A stretch of 64,000 nt of DNA. Source: Anaeroplasmataceae bacterium (GTDB lineage: Bacteria; Bacillota_I; Bacilli_A; Acholeplasmatales; Anaeroplasmataceae). Below the pieces are notes generated by a model. The model saw only the letters and a list, made by a program, of their open reading frames with translations. It was not told where the DNA came from and did no database searches. Below, piece by piece: positions 1 through 7,791 of the stretch. The position numbers were made by a program, and so were the translations under genes. The number at the start of each line of letters is the position of its first letter. The stretch's first letter is position 1. The stretch is from the NCBI GenBank assembly GCA_029057785.1, contig JAIDZC010000020.1, positions 1-64,000 of the forward strand, given 5' to 3'.

Positions 1-76
1 AATCCTTCTCTAATAATGCTAGTACTGTATGGGAGCCGATATATCCTGCTCCTCCTGTAACTAATATTGTTTTCAT
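1..76 (-). CDS. galE: UDP-glucose 4-epimerase, N-terminal part only (runs off window start)
   Basis: Minus-strand translation from cat at 74-76: MKTILVTGGAGYIGSHTVLALLE, Rossmann GxxGxxG of the GalE family. Confidence 0.8.
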   Translation of the reverse strand, partial: MKTILVTGGAGYIGSHTVLALLEKD

Positions 77-140
77 TGCTTGACGCCTCATTTCTTTTTC
101 TTTATTATATATTTTATCACAAATTGCCAATTATATCAAA

Positions 141-779
141 TTAGCTCTGCTTTACTGACTTTAAAATGTAATATCCTTTATCTCTAGCAATAATCTCACA
201 ATTTCCAAAGAGTGCAGTTAAATATTCTTTAGAAGAGGGAGCTCCTTGTTTCTTTTGGATAACCACCCATAATTCTCCATGTTCTAATAGTCTTTCATAG
301 GCACCATCATATATTGCATATACAACCTGCTTTCCTGCACGAATGGGTGGATTAGTTACTATACTAGAAAATTTTAAATCCTTATCTAATTCATCAAACA
401 AATTAGAATGATATGCAACAACCTTTGAAATTTCATTTTCTATTATATTATGATTTAAAAGACAAAAAGCTCGTTCATTAATCTCACACATGTGTACTTC
501 TTTTGAATAAAGTCTGGAAAGAACAATTCCAATTGGACCATAGCCAGCACCCATATCTAAAATCGGACCAGCTATATCATTGGGTTGAAAATTTTTAAGT
601 AGTACAAAAGAACCATAATCAATATAATTTTTTGAAAATACCCCATCATCTGTATGAAATTTAAAATGTTCATTTCTAAAATTAAAATCAAAGGATGTAG
701 GATTAGAATGCAATCCCTCTTGATTTTCTTGATAATAATGATAATTGTTCCCCATACTTTCACTCCTTAATATAAGCAA
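141..779 (-). CDS. Class I SAM methyltransferase, RsmC/RlmG-like (start probably at an internal Met, MGNNYHYY)
   Basis: Motifs LDMGAGYGPIGI and SSIVTNPPIRAGK (NPPI/F); next to ribosomal protein genes. Confidence 0.75.
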   Translation of the reverse strand: MLILRSESMGNNYHYYQENQEGLHSNPTSFDFNFRNEHFKFHTDDGVFSKNYIDYGSFVLLKNFQPNDIAGPILDMGAGYGPIGIVLSRLYSKEVHMCEINERAFCLLNHNIIENEISKVVAYHSNLFDELDKDLKFSSIVTNPPIRAGKQVVYAIYDGAYERLLEHGELWVVIQKKQGAPSSKEYLTALFGNCEIIARDKGYYILKSVKQS

Positions 780-781
780 AT

Positions 782-805
782 AGACCTGAGATTTTGCTCA
801 GGTCT
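782..805 (-). terminator. Rho-independent terminator after rplL
   Basis: agacctgag-attttg-ctcaggtct hairpin immediately after the rplL stop. Confidence 0.7.
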
Positions 806-823
806 AATTTCTTGATGTTAAAA

Positions 824-1201
824 TTACTTTACTTCTACAGTTGCACCAGCAGCTTCTAACTTAGCCTTTAATTCTTCAGCTTCAGCCTTAGAAACCTTTT
901 CCTTAACAGGCTTTGGTGCGCCATCAACTAAGTCCTTAGACTCTTTTAAGCCTAAACCAGTTACTTCCTTAACAACCTTGATAACACCTAACTTAGCAGC
1001 ACCTGCGTTAGCTAAGATTACATCAAATTCAGTTTGTTCAGCAGCAGCTGGAGCAGCACCTGCACCTGCAGCTGGAGCAGCAGCAACAGCAGTAGGGTCG
1101 ATACCGAACTCTTCCTTCATAGCGTCTACTAATTCTTTGATTTCAAGAATAGTCATTTCCTTTAATGCTTCAATAAATACTTCTTTTGTTAATTTAGCCA
1201 T
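824..1201 (-). CDS. rplL: 50S ribosomal protein L7/L12
   Basis: Ala-rich hinge and [51 protein letters not shown]. Confidence 0.98.
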   Translation of the reverse strand: MAKLTKEVFIEALKEMTILEIKELVDAMKEEFGIDPTAVAAAPAAGAGAAPAAAEQTEFDVILANAGAAKLGVIKVVKEVTGLGLKESKDLVDGAPKPVKEKVSKAEAEELKAKLEAAGATVEVK

Positions 1202-1232
1202 TTTCTTTTTCCTCCGATTTTCTTTCTATTAA

Positions 1233-1724
1233 TTAAGCTTCTTGACCTTTTTCAACTAACATATTTAAACCAATAGCTAACTGGCTTAATGTTCCTAACA
1301 TACCAGCAGCAAGTTGAGTTAATAATGTCTCGTAAGATGGTAATTGTGATAATGTCTTTAATTGATCAAATGAATAAACATCACCATCGACTACACCTTT
1401 AACAATTTGAATCTTATCGTTTTCTCCTGCGACTTTGAAAAGTACTTTAGATGGAGCAACAACATCATCCTTAGAGAATGCAAGAGCAATAGGTCCAACT
1501 AATGCATCATCTAAATCGTAGCCACATTCTTTTGCAGCACGGCGTGAAATGTTATTTTTAATAACTGAAATCTCACAGCCTAATTCACGCATACTTTTAC
1601 GTAAATTTTGAAAAGCTTCTACAGTTAAGCCTTGGTACTTAAAAGCAACCACAGATGCTGAACTTTTCATCTTTTCGCTTACTTCTGCTACTTCTTTTTG
1701 TTTTTGTAACAAAATTTCTTTCAT
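1233..1724 (-). CDS. rplJ: 50S ribosomal protein L10 (trimmed to MKEILLQKQKEV)
   Basis: L10 family sequence; RBS aggaggt precedes the Met at 1724. Confidence 0.97.
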   Translation of the reverse strand: MKEILLQKQKEVAEVSEKMKSSASVVAFKYQGLTVEAFQNLRKSMRELGCEISVIKNNISRRAAKECGYDLDDALVGPIALAFSKDDVVAPSKVLFKVAGENDKIQIVKGVVDGDVYSFDQLKTLSQLPSYETLLTQLAAGMLGTLSQLAIGLNMLVEKGQEA

Positions 1725-1749
1725 CGATTTACCTCCTATAATAAATTTA

Positions 1750-1858
1750 ATGAAAAAACTCCTCACCGAGGGCGAGAAGTCATCATAACTCTTTATCTTC
1801 GCATACCTCGGTAGAAATTAAGTTGCTTACGCAACACCTACTGTCTTCGGTTCTTTAC
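1750..1858 (-). promoter_or_regulatory. L10 leader (autoregulatory ribosomal protein leader)
   Basis: Structured GC-richer segment between rplA and rplJ (gaagacagtaggtgttgcgtaagcaac...ctaccgaggtatgcg...cttctcgccctcggtgaggag), position and motifs typical of L10 leaders. Confidence 0.75.
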
Positions 1859-2554
1859 TTATAATTTGGCGATTGAATCAGGATCAACCTTAACGCCAGG
1901 GCCCATTGTAGATGCAACAGATACATTCTTCATATAAGCGCCCTTTACAGTGGAAGGACGAACTTTCATAAGTGCGTCATACACTGCCTTTAAATTCTCT
2001 TGAAGCTTTTCAGCACCAAAGGATACCTTACCGATAGGCATTTGAATATTACCAATCTTATCTGGACGATATTCAACCTTACCAGCTTTGATTTCCTTAA
2101 CTGCTTGTGCAACGTTCATAGTTACTGTTCCAGTCTTAGGATTTGGCATTAAACCCTTAGGTCCTAAAACTCTACCTAAACGACCAAGCTCACCCATCAT
2201 ATCTGGTGTTGCAACGATAACATCAAAATCAAACCAACCTTGATTGATTTTAACGATCATATCTGAATCACCAACAAAATCAGCACCAGCCTCTTTTGCT
2301 TCAGCTTGCTTTGCACCACGGCAAACAACTAAAACCTTACGAGTCTTTCCTGTTCCATTAGGTAATACGATTGCACCACGAATGTTTTGTTCTGCTTTAC
2401 GTGGATCAATGTTTAAACGGAAAGCAACATCCACAGATGCGTCGAACTTAGCAGTAGATGTCTTACAAGCTAATCCTAATGCTTCAGTAACAGGATAAGC
2501 CTTAGCACGATCTACAAGCTTTGCAGCTTCAACGTATTTTTTTCCTCTCTTCAT
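1859..2554 (-). CDS. rplA: 50S ribosomal protein L1 (trimmed to [15 protein letters not shown])
   Basis: L1 family including [21 protein letters not shown]. Confidence 0.98.
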   Translation of the reverse strand: MKRGKKYVEAAKLVDRAKAYPVTEALGLACKTSTAKFDASVDVAFRLNIDPRKAEQNIRGAIVLPNGTGKTRKVLVVCRGAKQAEAKEAGADFVGDSDMIVKINQGWFDFDVIVATPDMMGELGRLGRVLGPKGLMPNPKTGTVTMNVAQAVKEIKAGKVEYRPDKIGNIQMPIGKVSFGAEKLQENLKAVYDALMKVRPSTVKGAYMKNVSVASTMGPGVKVDPDSIAKL

Positions 2555-2629
2555 ATTATTCCTCCTAAAATGTGGTATAAGCGGGAATTCCTCCCACAAA
2601 TTTAGGCTGTTATTAACAACCTTAAGAAA

Positions 2630-3055
2630 TTAGTCTTCAACGACAATGCCCATATTTCTAGCAGTTCCAGCAATTATATTAGTAGCTGCTTCAATATCGT
2701 TTGCATTTAAATCAGGCATCTTCATCTCGGCAATTTCTCTTGCCTTCTGTCTAGATATCTTTGCTACAGTATGCTTCTTTGAATTCTCAGAACCCTTACT
2801 AATTCCTGCAGCCTTCATTAATAAATCTGAAGCTGGTGGAGTCTTTACGATAAACGTAAAAGAACGGTCCTCATAAACAGAGATTACTACTGGTAGCGTA
2901 TATCCCATTTTATCCTTTGTCTGGTCATTGAATTGAGAACAAAAGCCTGGAATATTTACACCTGCTTGTCCTAGTGCTGGACCTACTGGTGGAGCTGGAT
3001 TAGCTTTGCCGGCTGGAATTTGTAACTTTACAACCTTTACAACTTTCTTTGCCAT
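2630..3055 (-). CDS. rplK: 50S ribosomal protein L11
   Basis: [24 protein letters not shown]. Confidence 0.98.
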   Translation of the reverse strand: MAKKVVKVVKLQIPAGKANPAPPVGPALGQAGVNIPGFCSQFNDQTKDKMGYTLPVVISVYEDRSFTFIVKTPPASDLLMKAAGISKGSENSKKHTVAKISRQKAREIAEMKMPDLNANDIEAATNIIAGTARNMGIVVED

Positions 3056-3294
3056 AATTGTTTCCTCCTTCTTTCAATGATGTGGTTCAACAGATTCATT
3101 TTACGAATCCTCCCACTCCATATATATGGATACCCATACACATGCTTTTAAATTATACCAAAATATAATACAACTGTCAATTATTTTTTCTAAAGAATTT
3201 GACAATTATTAATTGAAATTTTATTTTTCTTCTTTCAATAAAAAAATTTTAAATATGTTCTCTTAAAAGTACTTCAAAAAACTTAAAATTTGTA

Positions 3295-3322
3295 TTGAAA
3301 ACCATATACCATTATGTATAAT
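3295..3322 (+). promoter_or_regulatory. Forward promoter of peptide locus 1
   Basis: TTGAAA-16 nt-TATAAT with TG extension. Confidence 0.75.
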
Positions 3323-3439
3323 GAAATTGTAGGCTTGTCCTACACTAGGGATTAGTCAATAATAAGGTGGTTGCCCTCTATTACTTTAAGAAGAGTTGAA
3401 AAGTTTTGTCTCAAATCTCTTAAGTAAGGGGGTGATTCT

Positions 3440-3538
3440 ATGATAGCTATCCTATCATTAATCGCTGCTATAGTTGGACTCGTTGCCTCTATAGCTCGAT
3501 TGATTGTAGTTTTACTGCAAAGAAAAAACAACCACTAG
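3440..3538 (+). CDS. 32-aa hydrophobic peptide, candidate type I toxin (locus 1)
   Basis: MIAILSLIAAIVGLVASIARLIVVLLQRKNNH; RBS aagggggtg; one TM helix with basic tail. Confidence 0.7.
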   Translation: MIAILSLIAAIVGLVASIARLIVVLLQRKNNH

Positions 3539-3625
3539 TCTACCAAACAATATGGTTGTTTTTCAAAAACAAGCAAGGGTAGCCACATTTGACTAGTCCT
3601 TTTTTATTTTACTTCTACTATCTTT

Positions 3626-3654
3626 ATTTTATGTTATAGAATTCATTTTGTCAA
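3626..3654 (-). promoter_or_regulatory. Convergent (antisense RNA) promoter of locus 1
   Basis: Minus strand TTGACA-17 nt-TAAAAT. Confidence 0.7.
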
Positions 3655-3686
3655 TACTTTTAATAGGATCCATTTTATTTAAGAGA

Positions 3687-4886
3687 TTAAAACAAGCGTA
3701 TATTATCACTCACTTTTTGATCTATCAATCCAAAAGAAGCAAGAGGCTTACTAATTGCTTTAAATAGGATAAATAATAAAATACTCTGTGGTAAAAGATA
3801 TAAAATGTTTTTAGGCAATGAAGTTAAAGACATATAGGTAAGATATGCATCCCAATTTAAATTATAAATGATCTTCCACCATAGGGACCCTAATCCAACA
3901 TTGATAAATAAATTGACAAAGGCTCTTGCAATAAAACAATTCGCAAAAGTTATTCTTTTCTTATAAAAGCATAAACCATACATAAATCCAGCCAGCATTG
4001 CATCCAGTGTATAACCCATAAAAAAGATGCCACCAGGATTTATAAAATACCCTAAAATGTCTGAACAAAAACCAATAAATAAACCACATATTGGCCCATA
4101 AATCCAGCAGATAATTCCAAAAAACAAATAGGTAAAGCTGATTCCCAAACTACCAAATCCAGAAGGGATAGGAATAAATTTACACAACATCATACATGCA
4201 AATAAAATACTTATGGTACACATCTTCTTTACATTATTTATAAAACCTAAAGACTCTCTCCAATAGGATTTATAAAATATAGATTTGAATATGGTTTTAT
4301 TGTCTTCAACTTCTTCCATTTCTTTACTAAAAAGACTATAACAGAAAATCAAAAGAAATAAAATTATTGTAGAGGTACTAGCACTTATTCCGCCAACCAT
4401 CCAAGGATTAACATTTCCTTCTAATCTTACTTCTTGAAAGTTAACTTCATAATCTGTGTAGCTTAAAATCAAATTGAAATAATTTTTAATTCGATTTTCA
4501 CTTGCATTGACTTTACCTGTACTTGAACTGACAATATTAGGGAAATATTTCTTTTGAATTTTCAGTTCAAATCTATCCTCTTCTTTTATAATCTTAGAAG
4601 ACTTTAACATAGATTTATAATCTATTTTGGCATAACTGATTTTCTTTAGTTTTGAATCAGTTTCAGCTAATTTATTATTTTCTTCGATCTGTTTAAAAAC
4701 ATCCTCATAAAAATCTACATCAACGATTAATGAAACATCTTCTTTATCTGATGCAAAACAATAAATATATTTTGCTTGATTTGCATTATATAAAGATTCC
4801 GTAATAAAGAATCCTGCAAGAAAAAAAACAAGAACAAATACGATGATAGAAATTTTATATTGTGAAATTAATTTTAAAAATTTCAT
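3687..4886 (-). CDS. ECF transporter S component, FolT-like, with extra N-terminal TM-extracytoplasmic domain
   Basis: C-terminal half has S-component features (LCKFIPIPSGFGSLGISFTYLFFGIICWIYGP); preceded by a THF riboswitch. Start trimmed to MKFLKLISQYK. Confidence 0.75.
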   Translation of the reverse strand: MKFLKLISQYKISIIVFVLVFFLAGFFITESLYNANQAKYIYCFASDKEDVSLIVDVDFYEDVFKQIEENNKLAETDSKLKKISYAKIDYKSMLKSSKIIKEEDRFELKIQKKYFPNIVSSSTGKVNASENRIKNYFNLILSYTDYEVNFQEVRLEGNVNPWMVGGISASTSTIILFLLIFCYSLFSKEMEEVEDNKTIFKSIFYKSYWRESLGFINNVKKMCTISILFACMMLCKFIPIPSGFGSLGISFTYLFFGIICWIYGPICGLFIGFCSDILGYFINPGGIFFMGYTLDAMLAGFMYGLCFYKKRITFANCFIARAFVNLFINVGLGSLWWKIIYNLNWDAYLTYMSLTSLPKNILYLLPQSILLFILFKAISKPLASFGLIDQKVSDNIRLF

Positions 4887-4926
4887 AAAGAAAAGACCTC
4901 CTTTAAAGAGATCCACTATAAGATTT

Positions 4927-5021
4927 ACAGCGGATTAGAGGAAATCACCGCCACAAGCCTTGTGTTCGTCAATACCTATATCCGATAAGTAAAGCACTTT
5001 ACGCGATTTCTCTTCTCTGTT
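4927..5021 (-). promoter_or_regulatory. Tetrahydrofolate (THF) riboswitch upstream of folT-like gene
   Basis: Minus strand: acagagaagagaaatCGCGTAAAGTGctttacttatCGGATataggtattGACGAAcacaaggcttgtgGCGGTGATTTcctctaATCCGctgt; matches core motifs recalled for folT THF riboswitches. Confidence 0.85.
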
Positions 5022-5116
5022 TATTGAGATGATTATATCTTATAATATAAAAAATAACAAGATATTTTTAACTTTCAATTGTTTTATATAAAAATACTTA
5101 TGCAAGTAAATTAGTA

Positions 5117-5144
5117 TTGAAAAGCTTATAATGATATGTATAAT
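5117..5144 (+). promoter_or_regulatory. Forward promoter of peptide locus 2
   Basis: TTGAAA-16-TATAATgaaattg, nearly identical to the locus 1 promoter. Confidence 0.75.
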
Positions 5145-5198
5145 GAAATTGTGGGGCTCCCTCTTTCTTACAAATCCTAAAGAAAGGGGCTTTCATAT

Positions 5199-5270
5199 AT
5201 GGAAACAATTTTAGTTGTGATTATCATACTATTGATAGTCTACGCACTTATAAACTCTAAAGATAAATAA
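5199..5270 (+). CDS. 23-aa hydrophobic peptide, candidate type I toxin (locus 2)
   Basis: METILVVIIILLIVYALINSKDK; RBS aaagaaagggg. Confidence 0.65.
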   Translation: METILVVIIILLIVYALINSKDK

Positions 5271-5425
5271 TATCCATAGGGCAAGAGTGAATACTTCATA
5301 AAATGTACCCGTATAAAGAAAAAGAGCCTTCATAACTTTACAGAGGTTTAAGGCTTCTATTTCTTTATACAAAACATGTAAGAGAGATGGAAGCCCCACT
5401 TTGTAAGGTTCCTATCTACATCTAG

Positions 5426-5454
5426 ATTATAAACGATTCAAATGACTTTTACAA
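5426..5454 (-). promoter_or_regulatory. Convergent (antisense RNA) promoter of locus 2
   Basis: Minus strand TTGTAA-17-TATAAT. Confidence 0.7.
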
Positions 5455-5517
5455 GTCCTTTTTTATTATTAATTTAAAAGACTCTTCATAAAAGCAAGTA
5501 TTTTCCTTATGTAAAAC

Positions 5518-6042
5518 TTATCTATTATCTCGATAAATTACTAATTCACTATTCTCTATTGAAACTTTGATTATAGAATCAAGCTTAACTAAATCATTTT
5601 TATTTATACAAGAGAGTATTTCTGATTTTAAAAGAGGGATGATTTTATCTTTAAATTCTTCTCTTATTTTTGGTGTAATTTCTTTTGTTTTAGTAGGGTA
5701 AAAGCTAAACCAAATATGACGTCTATAAACTCCTTCACTAATATCCTTATAATAAAAAGAACTATAAGAAAACTTAAAAATCAAGTTTTCTCTATTTTTA
5801 TCTCTAGAAATATATTCTCCCATATTGATAAGACATTCATAATCATCATCTAAGGAGATTGTCATTAGCATATTTTTAATATCTCTTTCACTTCCACAAT
5901 AGCATTCGTCTTTATTTAGTCCTCTTTTCTCAGTTCTTATTTTCATTTTAGAAATCTCCTTTTTTAATAATCTGTTATATAATTTCCAAAAAAAGTTTAT
6001 CCACTTTTGTTGTTTTATTATTTTTACATCCCTAATAAACAC
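5518..6042 (-). CDS. Hypothetical protein
   Basis: 174-aa ORF, no family recognised. Confidence 0.5.
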   Translation of the reverse strand: MFIRDVKIIKQQKWINFFWKLYNRLLKKEISKMKIRTEKRGLNKDECYCGSERDIKNMLMTISLDDDYECLINMGEYISRDKNRENLIFKFSYSSFYYKDISEGVYRRHIWFSFYPTKTKEITPKIREEFKDKIIPLLKSEILSCINKNDLVKLDSIIKVSIENSELVIYRDNR

Positions 6043-6169
6043 ATTTATATTTTTTTGTACAAAACTATTTTATCATAAACATTCCTGTACTGTCTATGAT
6101 TCAAAAGATAAATCTACTTCTTTAATATAAAAACAAAAAAGGAGTCTATCAAACTCCTTTAGGATTCTA

Positions 6170-6685
6170 CTACTTATCATTTAAAAAATCTTCGTTAATT
6201 TCGATATCTAAATCATCGATGTCGTCATCGTCGTTAACTACTGGCGTAAATACAGTAACCTGCATCTTTGTTTCCCCAATAACTTCTGCTAGAATTTCCA
6301 AATCAATATCTAATTTAATCTCATTATCAATAATCTTAGCATTCGTTACAGTTGGATGCTTCAATATTTTAGCTAATACATCATCGCTATTTTTTAAATA
6401 TTCGTTTACGATTCTTTTGACCTTTATATCCTTTTTATAGGCAACCTTTTCTCTTAATACATCGGTTCTTGAATTTTCTTCAGTAGAATACCAAATATTA
6501 ACCTCAAATTCGCCATTGATGTCTACAAGGTCATTATTTCTAGTCGCTTCAAACTCATGATTAATAATCCAGCATCCTAATACTGAATAGGGATGCTTAG
6601 TTGTATTAATACTGTGCGTTATATGCATAGCCTTTTTACCTTTAGCTACTACTGCCTTAGTAACAATTTCACGGACTTCATTCAT
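6170..6685 (-). CDS. cotE: Outer spore coat protein CotE family
   Basis: REIVTKAVVAKGKKAMHITHSI...VLGCWIINHEFEATRNNDLVDINGEFEVNIWYS and acidic C-terminus as in CotE. Confidence 0.85.
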   Translation of the reverse strand: MNEVREIVTKAVVAKGKKAMHITHSINTTKHPYSVLGCWIINHEFEATRNNDLVDINGEFEVNIWYSTEENSRTDVLREKVAYKKDIKVKRIVNEYLKNSDDVLAKILKHPTVTNAKIIDNEIKLDIDLEILAEVIGETKMQVTVFTPVVNDDDDIDDLDIEINEDFLNDK

Positions 6686-6761
6686 TATACATACCTCCCT
6701 AATGCTAGTATATGAAGAAGGTAGAATTTAAGTGCTAAAGATAATTTAATCTAAGCGGATA

Positions 6762-7676
6762 TTATTTTCTTTTAATAGGAATCCAAATCTCAGATTGGTA
6801 GTCTTCGGCCTGGGGATTCTTTTCGCTACTATACCATTCGATGTCATACTTGCCATAAATTTCATAATCCTTATTTCCAGGTAACCACTCCTTAAAGATT
6901 TTTGTATTGACATCCTGAAGTGCCTTTGGCATTGGTCCTACACATTTAAACCTTGCCCATTCAAGTTCTGGAAGCTCAACCACTTCAAGTCCTACAGGTA
7001 CCTCTCCACCTTCATAATATCCAGCAATATAATATTTGAATTTGCCTGGGGATGTTTCCTCTGCACAGCACAATCCAAATTCACCAATATGATTGATAAG
7101 TATGGCTTCTTCTAAAGCTGTAGTAGGCTTTTTACCTGCACATAATACGCTTGAATACTTTTCATATACTTCATCCCAAAATAAAGGGATTTCTTGATAA
7201 GAATTTTCAAAAGACACCTCCTTAGCAAAGCCAATCAATTTAAAGCTACTTCTTTTTTCTACAATATATTCCATATAATTTCCTCCTTTAATATTAATTT
7301 CTATATGTAGTGGTAGAAACTCTCTAAGATGAGATGCATTCTTTTTAGCTTCAAGTGGGGTAATTCCATGGAATCTTGTAAAGGCCTTTGTAAAACTTTC
7401 TGGCGTTTCATAACCATATTTAAAGGCAATATCAATAATCTTAGATTTCTTTAACCTGATTTCTTTACCTGCTTCATATAATCTTCTATTTCTAATATAT
7501 TCCGCTAACGTATATCCTGTTAAAATCTGAAAGCCGCTGGATAAATACATTGAAGATATTCCAACATGGCTTGAAACCTCTACTGGACCGATTGCTTCTA
7601 GTAGATGCTCTTCCATATAGTTTATTGCAGCTTTAATACAAGTACTCCATTCCATAAGCATTCTCCTTTCTACCAT
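6762..7676 (-). CDS. AraC-family regulator with GyrI-like effector-binding domain
   Basis: N-terminal AraC HTH (DIAFKYGYETPESFTKAFTRFHGITP) and C-terminal GyrI-like domain. Confidence 0.85.
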   Translation of the reverse strand: MVERRMLMEWSTCIKAAINYMEEHLLEAIGPVEVSSHVGISSMYLSSGFQILTGYTLAEYIRNRRLYEAGKEIRLKKSKIIDIAFKYGYETPESFTKAFTRFHGITPLEAKKNASHLREFLPLHIEINIKGGNYMEYIVEKRSSFKLIGFAKEVSFENSYQEIPLFWDEVYEKYSSVLCAGKKPTTALEEAILINHIGEFGLCCAEETSPGKFKYYIAGYYEGGEVPVGLEVVELPELEWARFKCVGPMPKALQDVNTKIFKEWLPGNKDYEIYGKYDIEWYSSEKNPQAEDYQSEIWIPIKRK

Positions 7677-7791
7677 TCATATTCTACAATGAATAAAAAA
7701 TAGTTTCTTGTTTTAAAAGAAAAAGATTTGTCCTATTCTTAAGTATATCATATATTAAGAAAAAACAGGTAACAAAAGTTACCCATTTTTA

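Noticed and set aside
978-1232. Plus-strand 84-aa ORF opposite rplL (and similar ORFs opposite rplA, rplK, secA, alaS, RNase J)
   Set aside because: Antisense to well-supported core genes; low-complexity mirror translations without RBS support.
3349-3599. Locus 1 flanking repeats considered as Fst/par-type direct repeats
   Set aside because: The repeats are inverted, not direct, so they predict intramolecular mRNA 5'-3' pairing; only locus 3 shows a clear direct repeat placed like par.
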